NCBI GenBank assembly: GCA_000611775.1
Contig: KK106981.1
Span: 7,276,312 to 7,340,311, forward strand
DNA: 64,000 bases
From: Umbilicaria muhlenbergii
Taxonomy: Eukaryota; Ascomycota; Lecanoromycetes; Umbilicariales; Umbilicariaceae
Direction of reading: 5' to 3'
Shown: in pieces, positions 11,796 through 23,800 of the stretch
Numbering within the stretch: the first letter of the stretch is position 1
Layout of the letters: each line of letters starts with the position of its first letter
Notes under the pieces: generated by a model
What the model was told of the DNA's origin: nothing
Database searches by the model: none
Seen by the model: the letters and a program-made list of their open reading frames with translations, nothing else
Position numbers and translations under genes: made by a program

Positions 11796-13217
11796 TATAA
11801 AATCGGTGTCATCGGGTGCATGGTAAGGGGTGGCATGGAGACGTCGATCGTCGGATTGTACGTTGGATATGGGTAACAAAGTGCTTTCTCACTTGTCTTG
11901 TTCGATTAGTTTGTTTTTCTCTCCTTTTGTCACTGTCGTTATATTTGTTGCATCTTCTATCGAGTAATACTTAATAATAGCTTAGGGTTTTGTACTTTTA
12001 GTATTAGCATTCATTCAATAATTCGCTTGCATCTTGGAAGTTTTCCTCGTTGTAGATCCAAAGGACAAACAGTTGCGTAAGGTAGTCACTTGGGGATCTC
12101 CAGGGCGAGATCTCAGTTGCCCATCCTTTCCTTGGTTTCTGACCAACCAAGGATCGCACGGGCGGAAGCGTTAGGGCCGCTAGTGTATTACCCAGGGGTT
12201 CCTCCTACGGGTAGGCTTAGACAGTCACATAGCGCACAGGATGTAATAAAGACGCATAATGTACTCCTGAGGCCCCTCTGAGTGTAGGACTTGCTAGCAG
12301 GCACGGCTCGCCATGTCTGGTGTTCAAGTAAACGATCAAGAGGCGCTCGGAGTGTGGGGCTCGGGTCGGGTAGAGTAAATTATTATTTGATATTATTCCA
12401 TAGTATACTGGTCAGCGCAATAGGGAAGTGGTATTATATGGTCTGGGAGGGCCTCGGTGTGGTTTGGAATCAAGCATGTTGGCACAGGTATTACCGATAA
12501 TTAATTGTCCGTACCTACGAGTACTCCTGGGGATCGCCAAGCCCGTTAGGGTAGGGTAGGGTAGGGTAGGGTGTCAGCCATTTACTCGGAACTTGTTGGC
12601 GGGCACGGTCGCGGTTGGCGTGATAAGTAGTCTAGGAGAACCTCCCGCAGGGATGCAGGGTTCGGAAGCTAATACCTGTGCGGGTGTTTTAGGGGCGAAA
12701 ACAAGATAAGTGGCGGGACGGGGGTTCTTAGAGTACTAAAGGGTAGGATGAATTATTGGTGGTGGGGACAGTGAGTTATGACTGACGTCCAGGCTTGGGG
12801 GCCCTCGTGAGCAGTCAAGGTGTTACTAGGCATAGCGCATCAGGACAAAGTTTTAGAGGCAGGGTATAAGTAATGCGATATCGTGGAGGTCCTCAGAGTA
12901 CCTAAGCGCCTATAATGCCTATTCAGGGAGACCTCCAAAGCTGTCACACTCTCCTTACACCTTGTGCATTAGCACGCATGCATACTAGCATATCGTAAGG
13001 TACCTAACAACATACCCGGGAGATCCTCAGGGCATCGTCAGCCAGTCTATACTATTTATTACCGGCACAAGCCCCCTCAATACCACTTTTGTAGTCACGT
13101 GTTTCATCATGTATTGACCATTTTCATATACTCCATTGCTGCATCATCTAACCCTCACAAAAGCGACACCAACGCAAAAACAAAAGACAATCCACGCCCG
13201 AAGGCCTCCCTCCCCCC
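11796..13217. other. Gene-poor region with diffuse short repeats
   Basis: No gene is recognisable. The first 200 bp look like 3' flank (AT-rich). From about 12090 to 13050 many loosely similar phrases recur, built around CCTC(A/C)G(A/G)G followed by GT or AT-rich spacer (for example near 12094, 12263, 12330, 12440, 12880 and 13020). They may be remains of an old tandem family. A TAGGG array sits at 12547-12571. Confidence 0.4.
12546..12571 (+). repeat. Telomere-like TAGGG array
   Basis: One TTAGGG followed by further TAGGG units (five TAGGG in all, 12547-12571). It is G-rich on the plus strand. It is shorter by one T per unit than the usual fungal telomere repeat TTAGGG, and it is interstitial. 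Confidence 0.8.
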
Positions 13218-14629
13218 TCAATACCCATCCCTCACCCGCGCAAACAGCCCCTTCTCCTGCATACTAGGGCGGCTAAGATCAACCGGCGCCTGCCCCGCCA
13301 CCCTCTCCAGCCTAAACCTCAAATACGCCCCCCCCTTCCCATTCGTCCTCGTCGTCTGCGCCACCACCGTATAAAGCCCATCATACCTAATGCCCACCTG
13401 CGGACAAAGATGGGAGTCCCCCCCGGAAGCCCTCAGCACGCGGACGGGATTGCGCGTCTGCAAGGACATTTGGAGGGCTTTGGCGCCCGCGGAGACGACG
13501 GGGAGGGCGTCGGTGTTGGAGTGGGATTGCGAGGCGGAGTAGTGGATGGTGGTGCCGTGGTCGGAGTCGAGGTCTGTGTAGAGGCCTGGATGTGCGTTAA
13601 GTAGAGGTCTAAAGGACAGCAAGGAGATCCTCTCGTCTTACCCGAAACAACAATCGAAGTCACGCCCGTACTCTGGCTCCCGGCAATCCCCGCCATGCGC
13701 ATACCGTGAGCGCCGTCTCTGAGAGCGCAAATCTGCATGGCCCACCACTGGCCGACGACGAGGCCGTTGTGGCCGAAGACTTTGTAGGGAGTGGTCGGGT
13801 ACTGGTCGTCGATTTTGTAGGATTTGGATTTGCCGCTCGTGTCGATGATGATGCCGCGCATGATGCCGTTGGCGCCGTAGATGGGGTGGTTGGGGCGGGG
13901 GCGGCGGATGACAGTTAGGTTTATGCCGTTGGGAGCTCTAATGATGTTGGCGGTGGGGGCGGGCTGGGTCGTGCTAGGGGGTTGGTTTGCTGCGGCTGCT
14001 GGTCCTCTGTTGTTATCAACGGTTGCATCTCCGTCGTCGTGCAGATTGTCGTTTGCGCCCCAGTTCTCCGCTGTATATTTTTGGTGAGCTGTGATTGCAA
14101 TAGCGATGCAGTCGTCTGGGAACTGCCAAACGGTGGTCTCTTGGCGGCACTGAGGATGGTCTCCCATGACTACTTCGAGTGACTGGCGAAGGTGGAGTTC
14201 TTTTTCGAGCGCAGGGGTAAGAGAATCGATGGAAGAGAGAGCACGTAAGATCAACTTTAGGTGCTGGTTTTGTTCGAGGGTGAGAGGAGTACGTGGCTGT
14301 CGTCTAAGCTTTAGTTGGGAAGCAAACTGGACGATCGTTTTATACGGTGCATCACCAAAGGTCTTGGCGAAGTCTTTAGGGTTGGTCGGTACCGCCAACG
14401 CAACATCATTGGCGTTATCGGTTTCATCGGTAGCGGTTGCATTCGGCGACGAAGAAGCTCCTTTTTCGGCGGCGGTGTGTGAGATAGAGGTACGATCGGT
14501 ATTCGAAAGAGCGTTGGCGTTGGTTGATGCTGGAGTAGCGGCATTTGACGATGCGGAGGCTAGCCCTTGGGTGGTGCCAAGTGAAGTTATAATATGTTCA
14601 GAACTAGAAGGACCGGGGAGTGAAGTCAT
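13218..14629 (-). CDS. SRA-YDG domain protein (putative modified-cytosine or chromatin reader)
   Basis: Exons on the minus strand are 14629-13642 and 13585-13218 (intron 56 nt), giving 451 residues. The N-terminal 120 residues are Ser/Thr/Ala-rich; a helical stretch follows (about 120-190). Residues about 290-430 form an SRA-YDG domain: GQWWAMQICALRDGAHG, then AGIAGSQSTGVTSIVVSGLY across the intron, then the YDG signature at 397-399 (GIRYDGLYTVV) and GKGGAYLRFRLERV. SRA domains of the UHRF1 family bind hemimethylated or hydroxymethylated DNA; fungal members are poorly studied. I see no RING, PHD, SET or HNH domain here, so it would act as a stand-alone reader. The start is the first ATG in frame (MTSLPGPSSS); the open frame extends further upstream without an ATG. 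Confidence 0.85.
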
Positions 14630-16881
14630 GTTGGTCGTGTTGGTATAAGGCGGCGTTGGCGGATCTCGTAGGCTCGTATTGCGCAGCAGCGAGGGCGGTA
14701 ACCGCACGTTCGGGCTCTAATATAGAGATCTTGCTTAAGGCGGTCAAGGAAGCAGCGGGCTCGATCTCTCGGCGGTGGGTGCGTGCGGATCGTGCTCGTA
14801 ATCGGAAATGGCTAGGTCGCTGCCAAGGTCGTCGATGCCGGCGGGTTGATGGTGTTTGGTGTTGGCGGAGTCTTCGGGGATTGAAGGCACGATCTCTGCG
14901 ATAGTGAGCTATTACTCGCCAGCTCGGGATCTCTGGTAGAAGTCTTACTGCCAGTTGTGTGGTCGTAGGCCTATGAGGATGGTAAGATCTCCGGATCGTG
15001 CAGATGCTGGGTCGATGGTGAAGCGGTTCGAGAGAGGGATCCTGTTGGTTGGTGATGAAGCTTCGTACGAGAGAGGGACCCGATTGATGACTAGGTTCGT
15101 AGAAAGACGCTAGCTAGTCTCAAGGTTGACCGAGTGATATCACTGTGCACTCGTGCAAAGGGGCCGTCTCGATGTCTTCCTGCGATGCTGGTATTAAATT
15201 GTATAAGTAATTTTTGGCCCAAGGAGCGAGAAATGGGCGGTTCAGGCTGGTTGGGCTATAGCCCAGTATCGTGCTGGTACTAATTAATAGTAGAGCATGG
15301 GTTGTTCGTACTGTAGATTAGTAGGCGATCGTGGAGTGCGGGAGGCCGGATCGAAGTTCAAATCTCCTCTTCCGACCGCGCACTCGTAATCAGCAACGCA
15401 ATGATCCGAGACCACGAAATTAACGGACAAGCATGAGATGCCTTATCTCAAGCGACGACACGATATAGGACGGTCGGGGTACTCGTGTTGCGGTTGTGGC
15501 GAGCTTGGAACGTTGTTGGCCTGTTGGTACGAGCCACGCGCGGCAAGGGTTACTACGACCACACGACAACTTTGGACGACAACATCAAGAAGAGTCTGCA
15601 TCGGTGGAAGAATGGATAACAAAGAAGTCTTGATTGCAAAGGTAAGTGTATTTATTCAAAAGCTGCTCCCAGCAAACTAATCTGGTTTCTCTGTATAGGT
15701 ATGCCCCCATGGCTAATAAGAACGGAAATAGCACTTGACCCTGTCGACGAACGCCGCAGCGTGCTCGAGGCAGGAATATAGATATACTATAACAACTGCC
15801 GTCTTTCGAAAGAACAAAGGGAATATCTAAGGACGGAGAAACGAAGCCACGAACCAGACGATAGCTGGAAGGGCCAGAAGAGCAGCAAGAGACGCAGAAA
15901 CAAGGAGGCAGGCGGAGAAAGATTGAAGATGACTCGAAGATATCAGAGCCAACATACAAGTAGATGTATATAGATACCACTGACGGTACCTAGAAGCAAG
16001 GATCTCACGGCGAGCGCAGGCGCGGCCTTCCCCTGCCAGGAGAAACACCACACGGCAACGAAGGATATATAAGAAGCCCGCCCCGAACCGAATTCGGCCG
16101 AAGCTCCACGGCCTTCGGAGATATGTGGGCGGAGATGACAGTGAATCGGAGGATGTGGAGAAGGTCCAAGTAGAGGACGAGCTGGTGAGTGTGGCCGGCG
16201 AACTCCGAGTGAAAATTGGGGGTGAACATCACGAAGGTTTACTTAAAGGTTTACTAGCTCGACATCTATCCACCAATCGGAGACGCTCGCTCTTTCGGAC
16301 CCGACGATCACAGCGTCTAAACAGACCCACGAGGCTGGGCCAGCGGGATGGGGAAGGTCGGCCGAATTTCTTCACCCCCAGCAGCAAGCACGAGCGGCTG
16401 CCAGACAAGATCCGGGGCGTTGTAGTCCATAGAGAACATCATAAGGTAGTGCAAATGGAGAGGCAATAGAACTTCTACATGGTACAAGTCTTGAGGTAGG
16501 TCGACTTCCCCCTGCTATCGTTGCCGTGAATAGGCGCCTTCACGCTGTCGCATGCGAATGAAGCCAAAGGCCTTGAATACAGCCATTGAAACTTCAAGTG
16601 AGCCGTGTCGCATTCAGGCTGTCACCTCACCATCTTTCTCTCCCTACTTACAAAATACCGGCAGCCGATTGTGAGGCTTCTGGCTTGATACTCCTGTACA
16701 AACTTACCAATCTTGACAGCTTGCTAAACATGGTTGGCTGTACGTAGCCTACGAGCCTTGCCTAGAAACCAATAGGCGCCGCTCAGGGGCCGCATGCACC
16801 TCAGTCGATCCCGAAGCCATTCGAGTGGGTGACAGCAAACTCACCCAGGCCTCTGCAGACGCTAACGTGGGGTAGCACAGC
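14630..16881. other. 2.25 kb without recognisable genes
   Basis: No open frame has family motifs. Two imperfect copies of a roughly 45-bp unit containing GAGAGAGGGA lie at about 15013-15100. A lysine/arginine-rich open stretch (about 15840-15960) and a short frame at 16125-16469 could be decayed transposon or gene remains, but nothing identifies them. The last 200 bp should hold the promoter of the RBR gene. Confidence 0.4.
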
Positions 16882-19421
16882 ATGGCAATTGCCAGTAGAG
16901 AACCTCTCCTCAACGCGGGGCGCAAACGAGGCTCAGGCAGCAGTATACAGAGCTCGACGTCAAGATCAAGGTCGAGGCGTGCGCACAGAGCAGCAACGTC
17001 TCGCGGCGCCCAATCGATACGTGCGGTGGACGAGCCGACCATTGATGAACTTCGACGAGCGCGCACTGCATTCTTCTCCCGAAAGCCAGAAGACCGGCTG
17101 AAAGACATGAAAACAGAGACGGCGCATCAAAGCATTGGGAAGAAAGACGTGGGCCCGAAGTCAGTGTCGAGCAGGGACTCGAGAGTGAGAGTGCAGAAAC
17201 CGAGTCAGAGACATTATTCAGATCGGCGACGTCGCCGTCGGAGACACAGGGACACGGACGATGAGAGTAGTACGGTTTATGTCTACAGTCGCGTTAGTGA
17301 CACAAAGGAAGGCTTAGGTGCAGCTATGCCACGTTCTACTCGTCGAGCCCCTGATAGCGTGGCGTCAAGTGGCAAAGGAGAACGAAGGCGGACGGCCCAG
17401 AAGTCCAAGGTGTATAGACCAGAACCGCGAACAGAGTCCCTCTACAGGAGAAAGTCGTTGAAGGATGGTAGTGAGAGGAGAAGCTCGCTCTACACTACAG
17501 AGACGGTGGTACGTACAGTAAAGAGGCGGTCTACCAGTGCAGATGCTGCAGCCAATGCCCGGACACAAAGACCCCAAGTTATAAGGTAATTGCACTCTAA
17601 ACCCCCTATAGAAAGTTATCCAGTTCTGATGTGTTAATGACTCAGGTCTACCTCAATGCGCGAGCCACCCTCAGCACCACGCCCTCCATCGCTTTTGCAA
17701 GCCAACCTAGATACGGTCCGCATCGTGCGGTTACCAAAACCAAAGCCAGGTGCTCCATCAATCAATGCCAACACAGAACGCATACCCGCGAACAACAACT
17801 GGGTCGAACGTCGCACTGGTATATTGGGTGCGCTGTTTGGTCCTAAAATATTTGTTCCTGATGAGAAGTACGCTTCCCTTTTCTGCAGTGTTACGATTTC
17901 GCTCAAACTAATCACTTGTTACGTTACAGAGTCGAATGTCTTACATGTCTCTCTGATGATGTTCCAGAGTCCAAGTCAGCGCTACTTGCCTGCGGGCACC
18001 GTATGTGTCATGACTGCCTCAGAAGGATCTTTACCATGTCTACCACGGATCCCCAGCACATGCCACCTAAATGCTGTACCGCAGATCATATCCCCTTGAA
18101 ACACGTGGAGAAATTGTTTTCCGACGCATTCAAGATCAAATGGAACAAGAAGTTTCAAGAGTATACTACTAAAAACCGTGTCTACTGCCCTGCTAGAGGC
18201 TGCGGTGAGTGGATCAAACCCGCAAATATTCATCTCGATATGTCCGGCGGTGCCAATGGCGGGAGGAAGTACGGCAAGTGCTGGCGGTGCAAAACCAAAG
18301 TCTGTTGTGCTTGCAACGGCAAATGGCATGCAAGCCGGGAATGCCCCAATGACGAAGAAACAAGGCGATTTGTTGAAGTAGCCAAGTCGGAAGGGTGGCA
18401 GCGCTGTTTTAATTGCTCCGCTATGGTGGAGCTCAAAGAAGGATGTAATCACATGACTTGTCGCTGCAGAGCGGAGTTCTGTATGATTTGCGGCCTCCTA
18501 TGGAAAACTTGTGATTGTCCGTGGTTCAATTACGAAGCCGTGGAGAACGCTCGATTGCAACAGATGAACGGTCCCCAAGCAAGAAGGATGCCAGTCCCCG
18601 GTGGCGCGGCGAACCCTCCCGGGTATAACGAAGAGCTCGAACGCCGAAGGGAGCAGGAGCGTAGAGACGAAGCTTTGGCCAGGCGGATGCAACTTCTAGG
18701 AATGGATGATGATCACATCATGGACCGTCCACCTCGTCGAACTCGTGTGCCTCGGCCACCTCCTACGCCTCCACCTATTCATCCGATCCGCACGCCGCGC
18801 CAACAGCGTCGTCAAGTCAACAACGTCTACAACTATGTAATCCCGCCAGAAGTCGACGACGACGACGACAGTTCCTTCATCGACACCCGTCCGCACGAGA
18901 ACGACCTCCGCAACCTCATGAACCGCGCCGGCGCCAACAACGTCGCCGAAGCAGACTTCATCCGCCGCGCCCGCGAGGTCCTAACCGGCAACCAAGCCAA
19001 CGCCGAAGAAGCCGCCACAGCCATGATGGGCGAAATCCGCACCGCCCACGGCGTCGACGGCATCCCAATGCGCCCTTCACCCCGAGCCCGCCCGCCCGTC
19101 CACCCCGTGCCCCCACCCGAGCTGCTACGCCACCATTCCGTGGAGTCGCGCCAGTACAACAACCGGGCGCAAACGAGGCCATCCGAGCGCGTGATACCGA
19201 GGCGGAACTTTACGGATTACGAATCGGAAGCCGCACGCCACCGACCGGCGACTGGGGTGGCTGGAGGGACAAGAGCAGCGGCGGCGGGAGTGGCGAGGAG
19301 GCATTCGGCGATGGCGGGGTTGACGAGGCGGACGGGGAGTGGGCGGGTCGAGGAGTGGAGGAGGCATGTGGATGTGAATGGGGATCCGAGTTTGGGGCCG
19401 GAGGTGGTGACTGACGACTAG
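16882..19421 (+). CDS. RBR (RING-IBR-RING) E3 ubiquitin ligase
   Basis: Exons are 16882-17585, 17646-17867 and 17930-19421, giving 805 residues. The N-terminal 300 residues are basic and Ser/Arg-rich. The RBR module begins at C312: RING1 (CLTC...CGHRMCHDC, 312-340), an IBR with CWRCKTKVCCAC (about 426-440), and RING2 at about 468-504 (CFNCSAM...GCNHMTCRC...FCMICG). By family logic the catalytic cysteine that takes ubiquitin as a thioester is C481 in EGCNHM. RING1 begins exactly at the third exon, joined as VPDEK-VECLTC. The C-terminal 270 residues are Pro/Arg-rich and disordered, with a DDDDDS acidic patch. Substrates cannot be inferred. Third positions change from C-rich to G-rich near 19150. 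Confidence 0.92.
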
Positions 19422-19761
19422 GAATTCGAACGGGAAGATACGTGATGTACGCTTTGCTGTGAATGATTACGGGTACGATTGCGATGATAGATGATGATGA
19501 TGATACGACAGCGCAGGGACAGGGAACAGCGTGCATCTGGTGGAATTGACGGGCTTGTATCAGATGGAGTTTACGGCGTGCATCTGGTGGAATTTATGGC
19601 CTGTAACTGGTGGAACTCATGTACGTGGGGATTACTTTTCCTGTTCAATTGTCTGTGCTCTCCGCTATCTGATGCTTCGCGATGGATGTATTTGCTTCTA
19701 CTACGATAAAGGCAGTCGACGCTTCTCATGTGTACTTATTCCACTGTTGCTTCAGTTCAGT
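19422..19761. other. Convergent 3' region of the RBR gene and an unknown gene
   Basis: 340 bp between two converging stop codons. It contains a short GAT microsatellite (about 19488-19502) and two imperfect copies of GCGTGCATCTGGTGGAATT (about 19529-19547 and 19576-19594), 47 bp apart. No gene seen. Confidence 0.6.
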
Positions 19762-20530
19762 TCATTTCGCAATGGGTGTATCGCATTTCACTAAGATGCT
19801 AAAGCGCTGCATGGTGAATCGCGCTTTCCGTACATAACCCATGCCCATGATCGCGAAAGTGCTACCACCCATATAATACACAGAAACCCCCCCCCTTCCC
19901 CTTCCCCCGCCATAAGCGCGCCACACCCTCCTCCCCTCCCTCTCCCTCTCCTCCCTCTTCGCCTTCTTCTCCGTCCGAAAGATCCTCTCCCTCCACGTCG
20001 CCAGCATCCTCTTCATAAACGACGGCTGCCTAGGTTTCTACCATCCACCCCAAACACATTAGCCCCAACCCACTCCCAGAACCACGAGCACCGAGACCGA
20101 AGGTATGCTAGGCCAAGCGCATTGCGGAACTCACCAGATGGCCCCCGTCAATACTCTTCAACGCCCGAAACCCCACCGGCGCCGGGGCCGTGTGTTCAGA
20201 ACTGCCCGTATCGACTCTCGAGAGGGCGGCGTCGTCGTCGACATGTTCGACTGTGGGCGCGGGCGGCAGGGTGTGCGAATGGGCCCCGACGGGACGGGGG
20301 GCGGTGGGGGGGAGGGCGAAGAAGATGGGGGAGTTGTAGTAGTCGTCGATGGCGAGGCGGGGGTGGGTGGGGAGGTGGGGAAGGGAGGTGGCGCGGTGGT
20401 GGCTGTCGTTGTGGTGGTCGTTGACGTTGCCGTGATTGTGGGGAGGGTGTGGAGTGCGGTAGCGGATGAGGCAGGCGACGCCTGGTGGGAGGATGCTGGT
20501 GCCAGGAAATGGGTTGCTGGGGGTGGACAT
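19762..20530 (-). CDS. Hypothetical protein, two exons
   Basis: Not recognised. The best model has exons 20530-20135 and 20025-19762 on the minus strand, with a phase-0 intron (donor GTGAGT, acceptor GGCAG), giving 219 residues. Exon 1 (MSTPSNPFPGTSILPPGVA...) is rich in His, Pro and Thr. The joined sequence GGHL-PSFMKRMLATWRERI leads into a strongly basic helix (EKKAKREEREREGRR) and a Gly/Tyr-rich end. No signal peptide or clear membrane segment is seen. Third positions are C-rich in exon 1 and G-rich in exon 2, the same polarity seen in confident genes here, which supports it being coding. Boundaries are uncertain. Confidence 0.5.
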
Positions 20531-20843
20531 GCTGGAGAGGAGTTGGAGATGTAGATGGTGTGTATGTGTGTGGAAGAATGGTAGATGGTATGTATGAGTG
20601 CGGTAGAATGGACAGCTGAGGAGCCTCTTGTGAGTAGATGAGTGATGAGTGCACGGGATGTGTGAAGAGTAGAGCAAGGACTGGGAAAGGAAGAGAATGC
20701 ATATTTATTGACCCCAAAGAGCCTCAGGGTACCCATTGAGCTTTTGACTGCCACACCTAAAAGAGTCGTAATTCATGCCTCGAGACCCCGTTCATCTAAG
20801 GCCCCTCAGGGACGCCCCGCCCTTCCAAATCTACAACTCTTGA
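20531..20843. other. Short spacer with T/G-rich repeats
   Basis: 313 bp between the ATG of the small unknown gene and the stop of the OPT gene, both on the minus strand. It contains GTATG/GTAGATG repeats around 20545-20600. It presumably holds the unknown gene's promoter and the OPT 3' end. Confidence 0.5.
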
Positions 20844-23800
20844 CTACACCTGTTTCGGTCCAAAATGCTCCCCCGGCGGCACACTCCTATAAGAACAAGC
20901 GTTCCAGTCACAGCCCTACCCATCAAATCAGTAGTCAAACTCCCAATCCACTCGACTTATTGCCCCAGAGCGTACCTGTTTATATACCTCCGTGCCCCAC
21001 CAACGAAAGTTGTCCATCCAGCCGGGGTAAACGAAGCCAAAGAAGACGACGACGAGCGCGAAAGCCAGCCCCGAATCGAGCGCGGCAGAGAGAGTCATTG
21101 TGTATTTACCCCACCAGGCGGGCGCGCGACGGCGAATGAGATAGTTGAAGAGAAAGCAAACTAGCGCCCATACGGAGAAATTGAGACCGGTCTATAACGA
21201 TATAATTAGCGAATTGGGTTTAGCTCGAGAAATACAGTAGCGGGGCGTACCGCTGGCGGGATCCAGCTTAGGCTGCCAAACAACACCGGTAGATTGATCT
21301 TCCTCAGAATGCCTGTTTTGTGTCTCCTTGCGACTAGCCAAATGGCAATGGGTGCGATTGCGCCGATTAGGAAGGCCCAAACAAGATGGCGGTACAACGC
21401 TTCAGGCCCGAAGAACCGTTGCGGCCCCACCACTCCCCACAGGATGCTTCCATTGAAGTGGACGCGTGCGAGAGGGCAGTTGAAGCCATTGATTGCTTGT
21501 GGGGTGCATAACCCTGGGATATAGGCGAACATCCAGTTCAAGACTCCAATTTGGGTGACGCTTGATACGAGTGTTGCGACCATCTGGACAGCGAAGAGAA
21601 GCTTGGGAGGTATCTTCATGTAGTGGCCGAGCTTTAGGTCCGAGGAGAATTTGATGCCTTGTGCGGAGCTGATGTAGCAGTATGTTACGAACACCATGTT
21701 CGCGACCGGCCGACCGGGGAAGACGACACCGCAGACAAGTTGACAGATTAGGTAGAGGCTACTGTGCTGGTTCGTGATTGCCATGACTATGCCGACGGGG
21801 ATAAACAAGACGCTTGTGATGCCTAGAGCAAGTAAAAGCCCGTACCAGGGTAGATGAACTGGATAACTGGAATGCATTAGTTTTGAGTCATGTCCCAGTA
21901 GGATCCGGACATACTATTCAACGACGAAGATGCCAATGGCCAACATTGCAATAAATGTCCAGATATACCAGCCTATGGGCACATCTTCATATTTCTTCAT
22001 TAAGCGGTAGTGGACATCCTCTCCACCCATACTATCATCGTCCATACCTGGTTCGTTTGACGTACCACCAGGGTTTCGAGCTTCACTGGTACCGAATAAG
22101 CCCGAAGTATTGACCGGTTGATATTCGCTCTTTGCTTGCTTGCTATCCTCTGCAAAAGACTTCTTAGATTGTTGCCATATATCTTTGCCATGCCAACAAG
22201 CGGTATGGGTGACTAAGGCTGACAAGCCAGCAAACTGGACTGCATATGCTAGAACATAGGTAATTGGCAGGTACACTCTACTATACTTCTCGTAGGCTTC
22301 GCGATCAAAGAGGAAGTCTGGAGTCAAAATCCTGCTGACATCGTACGGCTTGCCAGTATCGTCGAAGACAGCGGATGACAGTATCGGCATGAAGGAGGAG
22401 TATAGAACATTCTTGTAGTCTTACGGGCATTAGTTGGGCAGCCAGGAGTCGAATGACAGAAGCGTACGTACATAAGATAGGTGCTATGATCCACATGACT
22501 ATGACCAGACCACCAACTACATTAGCAGCAGCCCACCATGGTGTAAGGAGAGGCGATCCAATGTAAGCTATTTGAGCCCAGTCGAAAGTCATCGGAAAGA
22601 GACCTAGACCAGATGCGACGCCAAACTGGAGAACATGGTCAGTCATGGTGACATAAATATAGCTGGAAATGGCTAACTAGATTGGCCACAACCACATTCT
22701 TAGGCGCGAACCAAGTCACTACGCTGAAGTAACTCAAAGCAGGCATAAGTAGGCCCGGTAGAAAGTACCACGCAACAGCTCCGGACCAGACATAGATGAA
22801 GAATCTCCATCTTGAAATCCTCCAGCCATTGGCAGTCTTGTTCTCAGTTTTATGCATGGTAGTAAACATCGCCGTAGACATCAAAGTGCCCGGCCAGATC
22901 ATGCTAGGAGGCCGGACGAGGTAGCGACGGGTAAGGCCGGCGAATGCATACCCAAGTATTTGCGTTGAGATGGTGAGGAGCAGTTGGTATATTATACCGG
23001 GGTCTTGGTGATAAAACTTGACTTGTTCGACAATGACCTTTGGCAAAGATTAGACCTGGTGTGATTGGGCTCTTGAACTTATCATACGTCTGTAGCAAAG
23101 GCAAAACCGAAGGAGACATTACTACTGATATAAACGCATGCATGCTCCTTTTCGTTCCATTCCCCTTGGGCAAGCCACAGTCTCAGTCGCTGTCTTATAG
23201 AATGAAAAGTACCGCCGGCTTGTGCCGCGCTCTTTATCAGGACGCCATTGTCGAAGCTTTCATGAGGGTCGTTATCCCGTTTGAGTATCTTATCCCATGC
23301 CTTTCCTAGTGGATGCACAAGAACGAGTGCAATGACGGGAGTGATGGCGACGCTAGGGTATCGAAGAGAGAAGAAAAGGTTCGTCCCAGATCCGAGGAGC
23401 GCGAATAGAAGCGATAGGATCCACATACGTGGCGCTGCAAGCAGTCAGCCATGGCATCATGGCGCGGAAGAACATGACTTACTACTGATTGATAGAGATA
23501 CGTTGTCTGTGGCGGAGACAGAGGCGCGGACTTGAGGGTAACTACACGGACGCAGGTTGTATCAGCCTGCTTGCACAGGACATCGAAGGAGCAAACGATA
23601 CGACGGATGCTTTGCTTGAATGAGGCGGCGCAATGGTATTCGGCAGTCATGAGACAAAACATAGAGGTTCAAATGGTACGTAAGAGATATACACCAGTAG
23701 CAATAACATTAAATAGCACCAGAGGCGTTCGAATTCTGTATCCTAGTACCCTTTGATGTGGTAATGCACAAATATCAAATAAACGATGGACTAACGGTGA

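Noticed and set aside
14166-14648. 160-codon plus-strand frame opposite the SRA gene
   Set aside because: Antisense shadow of the low-complexity N-terminal region.
15340-15400. tRNA-like T-arm (GAAGTTCAAATCTCC)
   Set aside because: Acceptor and anticodon stems cannot be drawn around it.
15930-15960. TATCAGAGCC resembling a Copia-type primer binding site
   Set aside because: No LTR precedes it and no gag or pol motifs follow.
20105-20554. Plus-strand frames rich in Gly and Val opposite the unknown gene
   Set aside because: Mirror of a His/Pro/Thr-rich coding strand; the minus-strand model has matching splice sites and the genome's usual codon polarity.
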